From Streptosporangium subroseum (lineage in GTDB: Bacteria > Actinomycetota > Actinomycetes > Streptosporangiales > Streptosporangiaceae): DNA of 64,000 nucleotides. The notes below the pieces were generated by a model. The model was given only the letters and a program-made list of their open reading frames with translations. It was not told the DNA's origin and made no database searches. The stretch is taken from NCBI RefSeq assembly GCF_900188345.1, contig NZ_FZOD01000007.1:1-64000 (forward strand). The letters run 5' to 3'. The translations under genes were made by a program, and so were the position numbers. Shown here piece by piece: positions 38,879 to 48,563 of this stretch (position 1 is the stretch's first letter; each line of letters opens with the position of its first letter).

Positions 38879-40126
38879 ATGAGCGAGGACCCCAATCCGA
38901 TATCGCCTTCCTTGCCTGCGAAGATGCTGAGCATCGAGGAACTACCGATGGCAGACGATCGCACGGAGGCCTATGGCATCCTCCGCGACGCCGGCCCCGT
39001 CGTGCGGCTCAGAAACGGAGGATTCGCCGTCACCACCCGGGAGGCAGCGGACCACGTCTTCAGAAACCCGGAGATCTTCTCCTCCAAGGAGGCCTTCGAC
39101 ACGCTCGGCAGCCCCGTACGACTGCTCCCCATCGCCTTCGATCCCCCGGACCACACCCGCTACCGCCGCATGCTCCAGCCGTTCTTCACCCCTCGGACCG
39201 CGGCCCTGCTGGAACGGTCGGCGCGTGAGCAGGCGGGCAGGCTGATCGACCTCATCCTCGATCGGGGCTCGTGTGACGCGGTCGCCGACCTGGCCCGCCC
39301 CTTCCCTCCCCTGATGTTCCTGACGCTTTTCGGGCTCCCGCTCGACGATCGCGATCGTCTCCTCACCTGGAAGGACGCGATCGTCTCCGCCGCCGACCTG
39401 TCCGGCTCCGCCGAGCCTTCGCCACAGGTCGTACGGTCGGCGAAGCAGTTGTTCGAATACATCGGCGCCCACGTCGCCGAATGCCGTCAGGGCGGAGGAA
39501 GCGGTCTCCTGTCCGAGCTGTTCGCCGGCAACCATGACGACCCCCTCAACGACGAGGAGGCCATGGGTCTCTGCTTCCTGTTCATCCTGGCCGGCATGGA
39601 AACGGTCACCTCGGCCCTGAGCCTGATGTTCACCAAGCTGGCGGCGGAGCCGAAGTTGCGCCTCCAGCTCGTCGAGGACCCGTCGATCATCCCGGACGTG
39701 GTCGACGAGATACTGCGCGTCGATCCCGTCAACGCCATCATTCCCCGGGTGGCCACGCGAGACGTCGAGCTTTACGGACACCACATTCCCGCGGGCTCCA
39801 GCGTCGGGGTCGCCCTCGGACCCGCGAACCGCGACCCCGCCGAGCTCATCGACCCGGACATCTTCGACTTCCGACGCAAGTATCACCACCTCACCTACGG
39901 TGGCGGCCCCCATCGCTGCGTGGGCGTGCACCTGGCGAAGATGGAACTGAAGGTGGTGCTCGAGGAGTGGCATCGCCGCATCCCCGACTACGAGCTCGCT
40001 CCCGGTTCTCGGCCGCAGGTGAACTGGCCGTCCGGCGTCATCGGCATCAGCAGCGTTCCGCTGGTGTTTCCTCTCGGCGGGGGACCGCGGGACGATGACG
40101 CCGTCCTGAACGTACCGGGGCCCTGA
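38879..40126 (+). CDS. Cytochrome P450
   Basis: 415 residues. I-helix FILAGMETVTSAL (AGxET), K-helix DEILRVDP (ExxR) and heme loop LTYGGGPHRCVGVHLAK with the Cys ligand are all present. FDPPDHTRYRRMLQPFFTPR is the substrate-region motif of soluble bacterial P450s. It has unusually few Lys/Arg clusters and an acidic N-terminus. It converges on the conservon operon. In streptomycetes conservons often have linked P450 genes, but here the strand is opposite, so cotranscription is excluded. Confidence 0.9.
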   Translation: MSEDPNPISPSLPAKMLSIEELPMADDRTEAYGILRDAGPVVRLRNGGFAVTTREAADHVFRNPEIFSSKEAFDTLGSPVRLLPIAFDPPDHTRYRRMLQPFFTPRTAALLERSAREQAGRLIDLILDRGSCDAVADLARPFPPLMFLTLFGLPLDDRDRLLTWKDAIVSAADLSGSAEPSPQVVRSAKQLFEYIGAHVAECRQGGGSGLLSELFAGNHDDPLNDEEAMGLCFLFILAGMETVTSALSLMFTKLAAEPKLRLQLVEDPSIIPDVVDEILRVDPVNAIIPRVATRDVELYGHHIPAGSSVGVALGPANRDPAELIDPDIFDFRRKYHHLTYGGGPHRCVGVHLAKMELKVVLEEWHRRIPDYELAPGSRPQVNWPSGVIGISSVPLVFPLGGGPRDDDAVLNVPGP

Positions 40127-40182
40127 CCCCGTCCACACCCCGGCCCTGACCGGCCGGACCGGACGCGAATCGCGCGGCGCGG

Positions 40183-40335
40183 AGGTGGGTGGCCCGGCGG
40201 AGACCGGACCGCCCACCTTCTCCGATCCCGCTCTGGGAGTCCGGACTCCCAGAGCGGGATCCGGCGAAGGCCGGATCACCCCGCTTCCTCGATTCACGGC
40301 TCCACAGCCCGGATTCCCAGGGCTCCGGAGCCGTG
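40183..40335. terminator. Cluster of three hairpins between P450 and conservon
   Basis: A perfect 38-base palindrome at 40224-40261 (19-bp arms, GATCCCGCTCTGGGAGTCC and its complement, no loop) is flanked by a weaker hairpin at 40183-40218 (AGGTGGG/CCCACCT) and another at 40295-40335 (CACGGCTCC/GGAGCCGTG). It lies between convergent genes and would terminate both directions. Confidence 0.8.
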
Positions 40336-40351
40336 GAGCCGTAGGGTCACG

Positions 40352-40969
40352 TCACGGGGTCGTCGTCCCCCTGTAAGCCGCCATCCCCAGCCGCACCTTC
40401 ATCGCGTGCTCCACGAGGGTGATGAGCACCTCCTTGCTGGAATCCCGCTCCCGGGCGTCGCACAGCACGATCGGGATGTCCGGGTGAAGGGTCAGCCCGA
40501 GCCGGACCTCGTCGAGGTCGTACCGGCGAGCTCCGTCGAAGCAGTTGACGGCGACGATGAACGGCGTCTCACGCCGCTCGAAGTAGTCGAGGGAGGGAAA
40601 GCAGTCGGCCAGCCTGCGGGTGTCGGCCAGAACGACCGCGCCCATCGCCCCGAGGGCCAGCTCGTCCCAGAGGAACCAGAACCGCTCCTGCCCCGGGGTG
40701 CCGAACAGGTAGAGCCGGTAGTCGTCGCCGATGGTGATGCGGCCGAAGTCCATCGCGACCGTGGTGGTCTGCTTGGTCTCCACGCCGGACAGATCGTCGA
40801 CCCCGATGCCCCGGTCGGTCAGGGTCTCCTCGGTGCGCAACGGCGTGATCTCGGAGACCGCGCCGACCAGGGTGGTCTTACCGGCCCCGAACCCGCCGGC
40901 GACCAGAATCTTGATCGCTCTGGGCAGCTTCACCCGCCCGGCGTCACGGCTAGAGCGCACGGAGTCCAT
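40352..40969 (-). CDS. cvnD: Conservon GTPase CvnD
   Basis: 205 residues, Ras-like GTPase of the MglA/CvnD type. P-loop VAGGFGAGKTTLVGAVSE, switch region ETKQTTTVAMDFGRI, LFGTPGQERFWFL (DxxGQ-like, Asp replaced by Thr) and VAVNCFDG (NxxD-like) are visible. Last gene of cvnA-B-C-D; its start overlaps the end of cvnC by 20 bases. Role by analogy with Streptomyces conservons: a membrane-linked signalling module similar to eukaryotic G-protein systems. A cluster of hairpins follows its stop. Confidence 0.92.
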   Translation of the reverse strand: MDSVRSSRDAGRVKLPRAIKILVAGGFGAGKTTLVGAVSEITPLRTEETLTDRGIGVDDLSGVETKQTTTVAMDFGRITIGDDYRLYLFGTPGQERFWFLWDELALGAMGAVVLADTRRLADCFPSLDYFERRETPFIVAVNCFDGARRYDLDEVRLGLTLHPDIPIVLCDARERDSSKEVLITLVEHAMKVRLGMAAYRGTTTP

Positions 40970-41336
40970 CCAGCACCGCCCTGTACAGCCTCTCGTCGTG
41001 CATGTCCGTCTCCGAGTGAGGTTCTTGCAAGGCGATGAATCCCTGGTCGAGCAGGTCGCTGAGCAGGACGCGGATGGTGCCCGCGGGAAGGTTCATGTGC
41101 GCGGCGATCTCCGCGACCGACTGGGGCTGGTGGCAGTACCGTGCGATGGCGAGGCACTCCGGATCCAGGCCCGGCTCCTGCGGTGAGACGGAACGCACCG
41201 TCACCGCCAGGGTGATGAGGTCGAACCTGCCGCTGGTCGGTTCGGTTCTGCCCCGGGTGAGGACGTACGGCCGGACGATCGGCCCCGCGTCCTCGCCGAC
41301 CCACTGCGTGTCGGGATGCTCTTCGAAGCGGCTCAT
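40950..41336 (-). CDS. cvnC: Conservon protein CvnC (DUF742)
   Basis: 128 residues, DUF742. GPIVRPYVLTRGRTEPTSG is the characteristic opening, and CLAIARYCHQPQSVAEIAAHMNLPAGTIRVLLSDLLDQGFI forms a winged-helix-like fold. It starts with an ATG overlapping the stop of cvnB (ATGA) and ends inside cvnD, so the three downstream genes are translationally coupled. Presumed to bridge the kinase-like CvnA and GTPase CvnD. Confidence 0.92.
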   Translation of the reverse strand: MSRFEEHPDTQWVGEDAGPIVRPYVLTRGRTEPTSGRFDLITLAVTVRSVSPQEPGLDPECLAIARYCHQPQSVAEIAAHMNLPAGTIRVLLSDLLDQGFIALQEPHSETDMHDERLYRAVLDGLRAL

Positions 41337-41764
41337 CGTGGAGTGTCGCCCCTGAACGAGGATCCCGCGGTCCGGGTCGGCGAGGTGAGGTACTGGCCGA
41401 CCCGGGTGACGAGCATGGCCATCTCGTAGGCCACCAGGCCGACATCGGCCTCGGCCGTGCAGAGCACCGCCAGACAGGCTCCCTGCCCGGCCGCGGTCAC
41501 GATCAGATATGCCGACCGCATCTCGATGATGGTCTGGCGCACCGGCCCGCCCTCGACCCGGTCGCTGACCCCGCGGCCCAGGCTCTGGACCGCCGATCCG
41601 ACGGCGGCCAGGTGCTCGGCGTCCGCCTGGGAGAACCCCGCCGACGTGGCCAGCAGCAGGCCGTCGGTGGAGAAGACGATTCCGTGCTGAGCTTCCTCCA
41701 CTCGCCCGACCAGGTCGTCCAGCAACCAGGCCAGGTCGGTGAAAGATCCTGTTCCCTGCACCAC
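41333..41764 (-). CDS. cvnB: Conservon roadblock/LC7 protein CvnB
   Basis: 143 residues, roadblock/LC7 fold (LAWLLDDLVGRVEEAQHGIVFSTDGLLLATSAGFSQADAEHLAA). Start taken as GTG 41764, with a second GTG at 41761; AGGAG lies five to eight bases upstream. Roadblock proteins act on the partner GTPase. About 97 bases separate it from cvnA. Confidence 0.9.
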   Translation of the reverse strand: MVQGTGSFTDLAWLLDDLVGRVEEAQHGIVFSTDGLLLATSAGFSQADAEHLAAVGSAVQSLGRGVSDRVEGGPVRQTIIEMRSAYLIVTAAGQGACLAVLCTAEADVGLVAYEMAMLVTRVGQYLTSPTRTAGSSFRGDTPR

Positions 41765-41860
41765 TCGTTCTCCTCTTTCTGCCGACCGACGTTCGCTCGC
41801 CGGCCGCTCGCGGCTCATCGGCGCCAACCTGGCACGCGCGAATCAAGATCATCTTTGACG

Positions 41861-44368
41861 TCACACGGCGGACTCACCGTCGTTCGCGGGATCACCGCCC
41901 CGGCCGGTCAACTGCGCCGCCTCGGAACGACCCCGGCGCGTGCCGTCTTGGAAGGACGACATGGCGGCGCGGATCATCTCCGGCGACCGTTCGTCGCTGT
42001 CGTCGAGCGCCGGCTCCGGCAGGGGTTCGTCGTCCTGCAGCGGTGCGGCCAGGTGTGTCTGGGGGACACGACGCGGGAGGCCGCCCGGCGTGTGGCTGGT
42101 GTCAGGCGGGGGCAGGACCGGCGGCAGCGATGACACCGCACCGCCGGCGGGGCTCGGGGAATCGGCGGAGGCATCGGAGCCGCCGAAGACACCGGGAGCA
42201 CCAGGGCCGCTACCGTCGCCGTGGATCCCGGACCCGGCGAGAGACTCGTAGCGACTCGCCGCCGGGCGCGTGGGCTCCCGCCGCTCGGGCGGCACCGCGT
42301 GTACGGGCTCGTCGATGGCCTTCTCCCTCCTGCCCGCGGGCATGGAATCGCCTGCGCCCCCCGGACCGACCGCCTCCCTGCCGGGCATCGCGGCGACGGG
42401 GAGCATCGCGCCGGTCATCGAGCCGTTGCCCGCCGCACGGGCCTGCGGGACGCGCACGCCGGCGCCGACGATCTCGGGCTCCTCCTGCTCGCCGACCAGG
42501 TCCTGCGGGATCAGGACGATGACCGTCGTGCCACCGTACGGCGAGGCCTTGAACGTCACCCGGATCTCGTGCCGCTCGGCCAGGCGGCTGACCACGTACA
42601 GTCCCAGACGGGCGTTGCCCGAGAGCTTGAGCTCCGGGGGGTTGGCGATCCGCTCGTTGGCCGAGGCGATGTTCTCCGGGCTCATGCCCAGGCCCCGGTC
42701 CTCGATTTCCAGCGCGTATCCGTGGGCCACGGTGTGCCCGCTGACCTGGACCGTCGTGTAGGGCGGGGAGAAGGAGGCGGCGTTCTCGACCAGCTCGGCG
42801 ACCAGGTGGATGGTGTCGCTGACGGCCCGGCCGTCCAGCGCCACCTGGCCCAGGGGCAGCACGTCCACCCGGGTGTAGTCCTCGATCTCCGCCAGTGCGC
42901 CACGGACCACGTCGATCATCGGGACCGCGTCCCGCCAGGCTCGGCCGGGCGCCGCGCCGGACAGCACGAGGAGGTTCTCGGCGTAGCGGCGCATGCGGGT
43001 CGCCAGGTGGTCGAGACGGAACAGGTCCCGCAGTTCCTGCGGGTCGTTCTCCCGTCGTTCCATGACGTCCAGCACGCTCAGCTGGCGGTGGACGAGCGAC
43101 TGGGTACGGCGGGCGAGGTTGCGCAGGATGTCGGCGATGTCGCGCCGCAGCTGGGCCTGTTCGGCCGCGACCTTGATGGCGGTCTGCTGCACGGCGTTGA
43201 ACGCCTGGCCGACATGCCCGATCTGGTCGTCACCGAACTGCAGCGGCGGCGCCTCGGCCTCGATGTCGACGTCCTCCCCTCGGCCGATCCGCTCCACCAC
43301 ACTGGGCAGCCGCTCGTTGGCGAGCTCCCAGGCCGCGATGCGCAGCTTCTCCAGCTGCAGAACCAGCGCTCGCGCCGTGGTGATGGACAGGACGATCGAG
43401 GCGATGACGGCGAAGAGCCCCAGGCCGCCGGCCAGCACGAGGCGGACGATGACGCCGACCGCGATGGGGGTGGCCCGCTGAAGCACCCCTTGGCCACCCG
43501 CCAGCACTATCTCGTTCAGCTGTGACACCGTGGGCTGAGCGGCGGCGCTCCACTGCCTGATGTCCACGAGCCCGGTCAGCTCGGCCTGCGGACCCTGAAG
43601 TATCCGGTCCTCCATCGTGCGCAGCCGGACGAACGGCTCGCTGGCGGCCAGGCGCTCGTAGGCGGCACGGTCGCTCGGGGGCAGTTCGGCCACCGCCTTG
43701 GCGGTGAGGAAGCGCTGTGTGCCGACGATCTGCGTGAACGCGATGCGCTCGGCGCCGCTGAAGCGGCCCGCGGTCAGCGCGCCCGCCGCCAGGGCGTCCT
43801 CCTGGGCGAACAGCTCCTGGGCCCGGTTCAGCTCGATGAGCGTGCGGGTGTCCTTGGCGACCGCGGCGTCATCCAGTGTGGCCAGCGAGTCGAAGATGGC
43901 GTAGACGGAGTCGATGACCTGGGTGAACGCCGTGACGGTCCGGATCCGGTCCGCCCGGCCGGCGTCGATCGCCTTGCGAGCGGGATTCAGGCCGTCCAGA
44001 CGCTGGAAGGCCTCGCCGAGCCGCTGGTCGAGCGCCGTGCTCATCGCCAGCCTGACGCTGCCCGCGCCGGAGAGTTCCTGGAGGCTCGCCCTGGCCGCGT
44101 CGGTGCGCTTGCGCTGGGCATCGAGCGCGTCGCGCTGCCTGCCGGCCACGCCGGGACCGCTCAGCGCTATCAGGCTGAGCCGCCGCTCGACCTGCAGCTC
44201 GCCCACCAGTTTCACGCTGGGGTCGGACACACCCGTGTTGAGCGTGCTCACTCCCAGCATGTTCAGACCTTCACGCACCGTGACCCAGGCGGTGAACACC
44301 CAGAGTGCGATAAGTGACACCAGCAATGCCGTGACCTTGGTTCGCAAACGCGCGTTGCGTAAGCGCAT
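41861..44368 (-). CDS. cvnA: Conservon sensor kinase-like protein CvnA
   Basis: 835 residues. Two membrane helices (about 13-35 and 300-325) flank an extracellular nitrate/nitrite-sensing (NIT)-type domain of about 250 residues. HAMP (about 326-390) and a HATPase domain (about 510-625, with LVAELVENAASFSPPYTTV and IEDRGLGMSPENI) follow. The His phosphoacceptor region is weak, as in other CvnA proteins. The last 200 residues are Pro/Gly/Ser-rich and disordered. ATG 44368 has AGGGTGG upstream. First gene of the conservon. Confidence 0.9.
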   Translation of the reverse strand: MRLRNARLRTKVTALLVSLIALWVFTAWVTVREGLNMLGVSTLNTGVSDPSVKLVGELQVERRLSLIALSGPGVAGRQRDALDAQRKRTDAARASLQELSGAGSVRLAMSTALDQRLGEAFQRLDGLNPARKAIDAGRADRIRTVTAFTQVIDSVYAIFDSLATLDDAAVAKDTRTLIELNRAQELFAQEDALAAGALTAGRFSGAERIAFTQIVGTQRFLTAKAVAELPPSDRAAYERLAASEPFVRLRTMEDRILQGPQAELTGLVDIRQWSAAAQPTVSQLNEIVLAGGQGVLQRATPIAVGVIVRLVLAGGLGLFAVIASIVLSITTARALVLQLEKLRIAAWELANERLPSVVERIGRGEDVDIEAEAPPLQFGDDQIGHVGQAFNAVQQTAIKVAAEQAQLRRDIADILRNLARRTQSLVHRQLSVLDVMERRENDPQELRDLFRLDHLATRMRRYAENLLVLSGAAPGRAWRDAVPMIDVVRGALAEIEDYTRVDVLPLGQVALDGRAVSDTIHLVAELVENAASFSPPYTTVQVSGHTVAHGYALEIEDRGLGMSPENIASANERIANPPELKLSGNARLGLYVVSRLAERHEIRVTFKASPYGGTTVIVLIPQDLVGEQEEPEIVGAGVRVPQARAAGNGSMTGAMLPVAAMPGREAVGPGGAGDSMPAGRREKAIDEPVHAVPPERREPTRPAASRYESLAGSGIHGDGSGPGAPGVFGGSDASADSPSPAGGAVSSLPPVLPPPDTSHTPGGLPRRVPQTHLAAPLQDDEPLPEPALDDSDERSPEMIRAAMSSFQDGTRRGRSEAAQLTGRGGDPANDGESAV

Positions 44369-44587
44369 AGCACCCACCCTGGTGAAAGTGATAGAAAATC
44401 ACGTTACGTTTCACGGCGATTAACGTGTGTGAATGAATCGGTGTCACGCGCGAGGTTTGGCGGCATCTCGCACGACACCCGGGAAACCCTAGCAATATAG
44501 TCAAATACACTCAAGACGATATTTACTAGATGTGGTCATCTGTCCTTTTTGAGCGAAAATTCGCAGGGGAATTTCGATGACGGTCCG

Positions 44588-46303
44588 TCACCACGCCGGG
44601 TCGCGGGCCATCGTGGAGAGAGCTGGTCTCGCCAGGCCCAGCGCACCCAGCACCGCCGCCCCGACCACCGCCACCGGCACGTACAGGTCCTTGTCGTGCC
44701 AGAGCGCCGGGGCGTCGATCGCCATCCCGCGATCGGTGACGGCGCCCAAGAGGAACCGATATCCCCGTTCCACCGCCCCCGGCCGCCGCCCCCCGGACGC
44801 CGGCCGGGTCAGGAGCAGGGTCTGCAGCGCGTACGCGGTCTCCTCGGCCGTTCCCCGCCACCTGCCCCAGGAGCCGTCCTCGCGCTGGGTGTCGAGCAGC
44901 CAGCGCACCGCCTCGCGCACCGCGCCCGCCGACTCCTCGCCGCCGTGATCCTCCAGCGCGAGCGCGCAGCAGGCCGTCGCGTAGTAGGGCGAGGCATGCC
45001 ACCGATCCAGCCAGCTTCCCTCCGCCCGCTGGCAGCCGCGCAGCCAGGCCGACAGTTTGTCCATGGCGGCCCGGTAACGGAGCGAGGAGTCGGGGACGCG
45101 GCGCCGATACTCGCCGAAGGCGTCGAGCACATGCGCGTTGACCGTCGGCGAGGCCCCCTCCTCCCCTCGCCAGGTGCAGAAATGGGTGTCCGTCTCGTAG
45201 GCCCACAGGCTGTCGGGCTCACGGGGCACGCCGAGCAACGCCAGCGCGTACAGCGCGACCGAGGTGGTGTCGGCGTCCGGCGGCAGTCCCGCCCCCGCCG
45301 CGACCCCGGCCGGGCCGATCCCGTCTTCCAGGCTCGTCACCAGCTCCGGCGGCACGTCCACGGGGATGCCCGCGCGCCGCAGCCAGCTCAGCGTCCAGCC
45401 ACGTTCGAACACGGTGATGGGAAGGGCGCACGGCACCGGCCCGCCGGATCTCGCCACGACCTCCTCCAGATACCGCCGCACCGGGTTGGCGGGATCGTGT
45501 CCTCCCTCCGCACCGAGCCACGCCGCGCCTGCCGCGGGCGAGGCCCCGATCGTGGCGAAGGCTCCGAGCGGAGAGCCGGTCCTCCCGATCCCCCGCGACG
45601 GCTCAGGGATGATCGTGGCCGTCCCCGCGGAAACGACCCCGGCCGTCGACGCGCGGGCGTCTCCCGCCGCTATCGGGCTGGGAGCGACTCCGGACGCTCC
45701 GATCGCCGCCTCACCCGCGACCTCCAGCGCGTGAACCAGCTTCGGTGGGATCCCCGCGCCCGAGGCCACCCGCGCATGGACCGCCGACAGTTTCACGCCG
45801 TCCATGCCGCGGGGAAGGTCCAGCCGCTCGCCGTTCCCGCTCTCCTCCAGGTGCTCGTTGATCAGGGAGACCAGGGAGGGAACGATGAGCTCGATCGCCG
45901 GCATGTCGGGCAGAACCAGGCCGCCGTCTACGCACGACCAGCGGCGCAACGCCTCGGCCCCGCGGTCCGCGGCCCTGGCCAGGACGTCACGGTCCGGGCC
46001 CGCAGGCTCACGGCGCAGTTCCGCCAGGAGTCCCTCGACGGCGCTCAGCGTGGGGACCAGCGCGTAGCCGCCGGGAGCGCCCCAGCCGCCGTCCGGCCGC
46101 TGGACGGCCAGCAGGAAGCCGAGACGTTCGGCATGCCCGGCCAGCCACGGAGCCAGGCCGACCAGCCGGCCGGTCTCGTACGGCGAGGAGGAGACCTGTC
46201 CCCAGGGCTCGTCCAGCAGGCCGGCGACCAGCTCGCGGGCTTCCGCCACCACGTCGATTTCCTCGCGCGCCGTACCGACGGTGAGGAGATCGTCGACACT
46301 CAC
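44588..46303 (-). CDS. Class II diterpene cyclase-like protein (copalyl/halimadienyl diphosphate synthase type)
   Basis: 571 residues, two alpha-barrel domains. The catalytic motif sits in LPPDADTTSVALYALALLG, where DxDD reads D-A-D-T: the middle Asp that acts as general acid is kept, the last Asp is Thr. QW-like motifs (QREDGSWGRW, QRPDGGWGAP) stabilise the fold. By family it cyclises geranylgeranyl diphosphate by protonation. Start ATG 46303 overlaps the TGA of the class I synthase gene (ATGA). It ends the P450/synthase/cyclase operon. No GGPP synthase gene lies in this window, so the precursor must come from elsewhere. Confidence 0.85.
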   Translation of the reverse strand: MSVDDLLTVGTAREEIDVVAEARELVAGLLDEPWGQVSSSPYETGRLVGLAPWLAGHAERLGFLLAVQRPDGGWGAPGGYALVPTLSAVEGLLAELRREPAGPDRDVLARAADRGAEALRRWSCVDGGLVLPDMPAIELIVPSLVSLINEHLEESGNGERLDLPRGMDGVKLSAVHARVASGAGIPPKLVHALEVAGEAAIGASGVAPSPIAAGDARASTAGVVSAGTATIIPEPSRGIGRTGSPLGAFATIGASPAAGAAWLGAEGGHDPANPVRRYLEEVVARSGGPVPCALPITVFERGWTLSWLRRAGIPVDVPPELVTSLEDGIGPAGVAAGAGLPPDADTTSVALYALALLGVPREPDSLWAYETDTHFCTWRGEEGASPTVNAHVLDAFGEYRRRVPDSSLRYRAAMDKLSAWLRGCQRAEGSWLDRWHASPYYATACCALALEDHGGEESAGAVREAVRWLLDTQREDGSWGRWRGTAEETAYALQTLLLTRPASGGRRPGAVERGYRFLLGAVTDRGMAIDAPALWHDKDLYVPVAVVGAAVLGALGLARPALSTMARDPAW

Positions 46304-47184
46304 AGCGTGCCCCAGTAGTCGGCCACCCGGTAGAAACCCGCACAGAAGTCCATCTGACGCTCCAGGTAGTCGGCCAGCTCGGGGTTGGCGGACCGGAGCG
46401 GGGCGATCAGCTCCCGGCTGCGCCCGGCGAGCTCGGCGATCCGCCGCTCGACCTCGGCGCGGCTGGTGTCGAGCAGCAGGGCGTTGAGATCACCCCATTT
46501 CACGTCACGCTCGTAGCTGCCCAGGTCGTTGAGGAGGCGGATCACCCGCTGCACCGCCCAGCTGGCCTCACGGACCTGGCCGAGGTCGGCGGTGAGGTCC
46601 GGGCCCGTGGTGCTCAGCCAGTGGGCGGCGAACGCGAAGGAGAAACCGAGGTTGTCGGCGTTGCCGAGATACTCCTCGAACGTCGGCATGACCTTCGCGC
46701 TCTTCCAGCGCCACTCCTCCACCATCCCCTTCAGCATCCGCTGGAGCTCGTCTCGCCAGACGGGCCCGAGTACCGGGAACGCCGGTGAGGCCGCGAGCTC
46801 GTCGCGGATGTCGGCCAGCAGGCGGGTGAGGTCGTCGCCGGGAACCGGCGGTGCGCCCGCGGCCACGTCCAGGCAGCGCCGCGCGATGTCGTCCACCTCG
46901 GACGGCGAGGTGGCGACGTAGTCGACGAGCCAGTCCAGGCCGAACGCCCACAGGCAGACCTTGTTGGCCATCCGCAGCTGCTCGGCGGTGAACCACGGCC
47001 CGCTGAAGGCCATGGCCAGCGACAGGGTGCTGTAAAGGGCGGCGTCGAACGGCTTGGCGGAGAACAGGTCCGGATACGCCGCCGCCCATTCGCGCATGTG
47101 CCGCTGGGACTGTCCCGCCACGGCGCAGACATGCCCGCTGGCCGTGGCCGCCGGCCGGCTCGCGACATCGTCCCGGGCCGTCAT
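46300..47184 (-). CDS. Class I terpene synthase, probable partner of the class II cyclase
   Basis: 294 residues, all-alpha class I fold. The metal motif reads FGLDWLVDYVA, with D-W-L-V-D where DDxxD is usual. The NSE/DTE counterpart is NDLGSYERD (Asn, Ser, and Asp in place of Glu). RRIAELAGRSREL and a C-terminal WGTL end complete it. By analogy it ionises the bicyclic diphosphate made by the class II enzyme. Start and stop both overlap neighbours by four bases, giving tight coupling with the P450 (upstream) and cyclase (downstream). Confidence 0.85.
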   Translation of the reverse strand: MTARDDVASRPAATASGHVCAVAGQSQRHMREWAAAYPDLFSAKPFDAALYSTLSLAMAFSGPWFTAEQLRMANKVCLWAFGLDWLVDYVATSPSEVDDIARRCLDVAAGAPPVPGDDLTRLLADIRDELAASPAFPVLGPVWRDELQRMLKGMVEEWRWKSAKVMPTFEEYLGNADNLGFSFAFAAHWLSTTGPDLTADLGQVREASWAVQRVIRLLNDLGSYERDVKWGDLNALLLDTSRAEVERRIAELAGRSRELIAPLRSANPELADYLERQMDFCAGFYRVADYWGTL

Positions 47185-48563
47185 CGGACCTCACTCCGGG
47201 CATGGTCGGCGAAGGCGACGTCCAGCTCGATCCTCCGTTTGGGCCGCAGCGAGGCGGCCGGGGCCGGAAGGAACGGCCCCGGGTTGCTCACCGTCAGGCG
47301 GAACCGGCTCAGGACGGTCGCGACGATGAGTGGGGCCTGGACGTAGAACAGGTACTGGCCCAGGCACTGGTGCGGGCCGCCGCCGAAGGGGAAGTGGGCG
47401 TACTTGTGCCTGCGTTCCTGCTTCTCCGGCGCGAACCGCTCGGGGTCGAACTCCAGCGGGCGCTCCCAGAACTCGTCCAACCGATGCGTGGCGTAGGGGC
47501 TGATCAGCACCTGCGATCCCGCCCTGATCCGCACGCCGCCGATCTCCCCGTCCTCCATCGCCATCCGGGGAAAGAGCCAGCCCGCCGGATACAGGCGCAG
47601 GAGCTCCTGCAGGACCATGCGGGTGTAGCGGAGACGCGGGACGTGTTCCGGCCTGGCGGGTCCCGCGCCGACCACGTCGTCGATCTCGTCGCGCAGCTTG
47701 GCCGCCACCTCCGGGTGGGTGTCCAGCAGCGACCACAGCCAGGTCAGGCTCATCACGGTGGTATCCGACGCCGCCCCGTACACGCTGACCAGGGCGTCAC
47801 GGATCTGCCTGTCGTCCAGCCCGGCGCCGTCGTCGCCGGTGGTCCGGCAGAGCGCGGAGATGACGTCGACGTTGTCGTCCAGGTCGGCCCGCGCCTTGCG
47901 GATCACCGGGAACATCACGTCGTCGATCGTCTTGACGGCCCCCAGGAGGGCCCGGTCGCCGGGCACCCGGATGAAGTAGGGCATGAACGGCATGAGCAGC
48001 CGGAAGTTGATCGAGTTGGCCACGAGGTCGTAGGCGGGCGTGAGACGTTCCCCGTCCGCCCGGGTGATCTTGTCTCCGAACAGCACCCGGATGAGGGTCT
48101 GGCTGACGATGCCGGACATCTGATCGGCCGCGTCGGCGGGTCGTCCGGACCGGACGTGCTCATCCATCTCCCCGACCCGCACCGCGATCGTCTTCGCCAT
48201 CTCCTCGGACAGCGTGTCGATGTACCGTGCGGTGAACAGGGGCTGCAAGATCTTCCTGCTCGACTCCCAGGGCTTGCCCTCGCCCATGATGCCGGCCCCG
48301 AAGAGGCGACGCAGGGGACGCCAGAACATGCCCTCGCGCTGGTAGTTCGTCCACTCGGCCCGCATGACCTGCTGGACGTGGTCGGGATGGGTCACCAGAT
48401 AGGGGCGTACGGGTCCGAGGTCCAGGCGGACGACCTCTCCGCCCGCCTCCCTCCCGAACTCCGCGAGCGCGTTCACCGGGTCCCTCACGAATCTCGGCAG
48501 AACCCGATGGACGGGGATGCTTCTGGGTCGCCGGACGGCTCCGGTTCCCACATCGATCGACAT
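47181..48563 (-). CDS. Cytochrome P450 of the diterpenoid operon
   Basis: 460 residues, longer than typical soluble bacterial P450s. I-helix VYGAASDTTVMSLT, K-helix QELLRLYP, and heme loop FPFGGGPHQCLGQYL are complete. It resembles the CYP102/51-like long-chain group. First gene of the terpene operon, with its TGA overlapping the ATG of the class I synthase; it probably oxidises the diterpene. ATG 48563 (GGGAGAG upstream) is used, and the frame upstream is not coding-like. A promoter lies about 210 bases upstream. Confidence 0.88.
   Translation of the reverse strand: MSIDVGTGAVRRPRSIPVHRVLPRFVRDPVNALAEFGREAGGEVVRLDLGPVRPYLVTHPDHVQQVMRAEWTNYQREGMFWRPLRRLFGAGIMGEGKPWESSRKILQPLFTARYIDTLSEEMAKTIAVRVGEMDEHVRSGRPADAADQMSGIVSQTLIRVLFGDKITRADGERLTPAYDLVANSINFRLLMPFMPYFIRVPGDRALLGAVKTIDDVMFPVIRKARADLDDNVDVISALCRTTGDDGAGLDDRQIRDALVSVYGAASDTTVMSLTWLWSLLDTHPEVAAKLRDEIDDVVGAGPARPEHVPRLRYTRMVLQELLRLYPAGWLFPRMAMEDGEIGGVRIRAGSQVLISPYATHRLDEFWERPLEFDPERFAPEKQERRHKYAHFPFGGGPHQCLGQYLFYVQAPLIVATVLSRFRLTVSNPGPFLPAPAASLRPKRRIELDVAFADHARSEVR

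Noticed and set aside
40127-40351. Perfect 38-bp palindrome at 40224-40261 as an operator or attachment site
   Set aside because: Its position between convergent genes and neighbouring hairpins fit a bidirectional terminator better.
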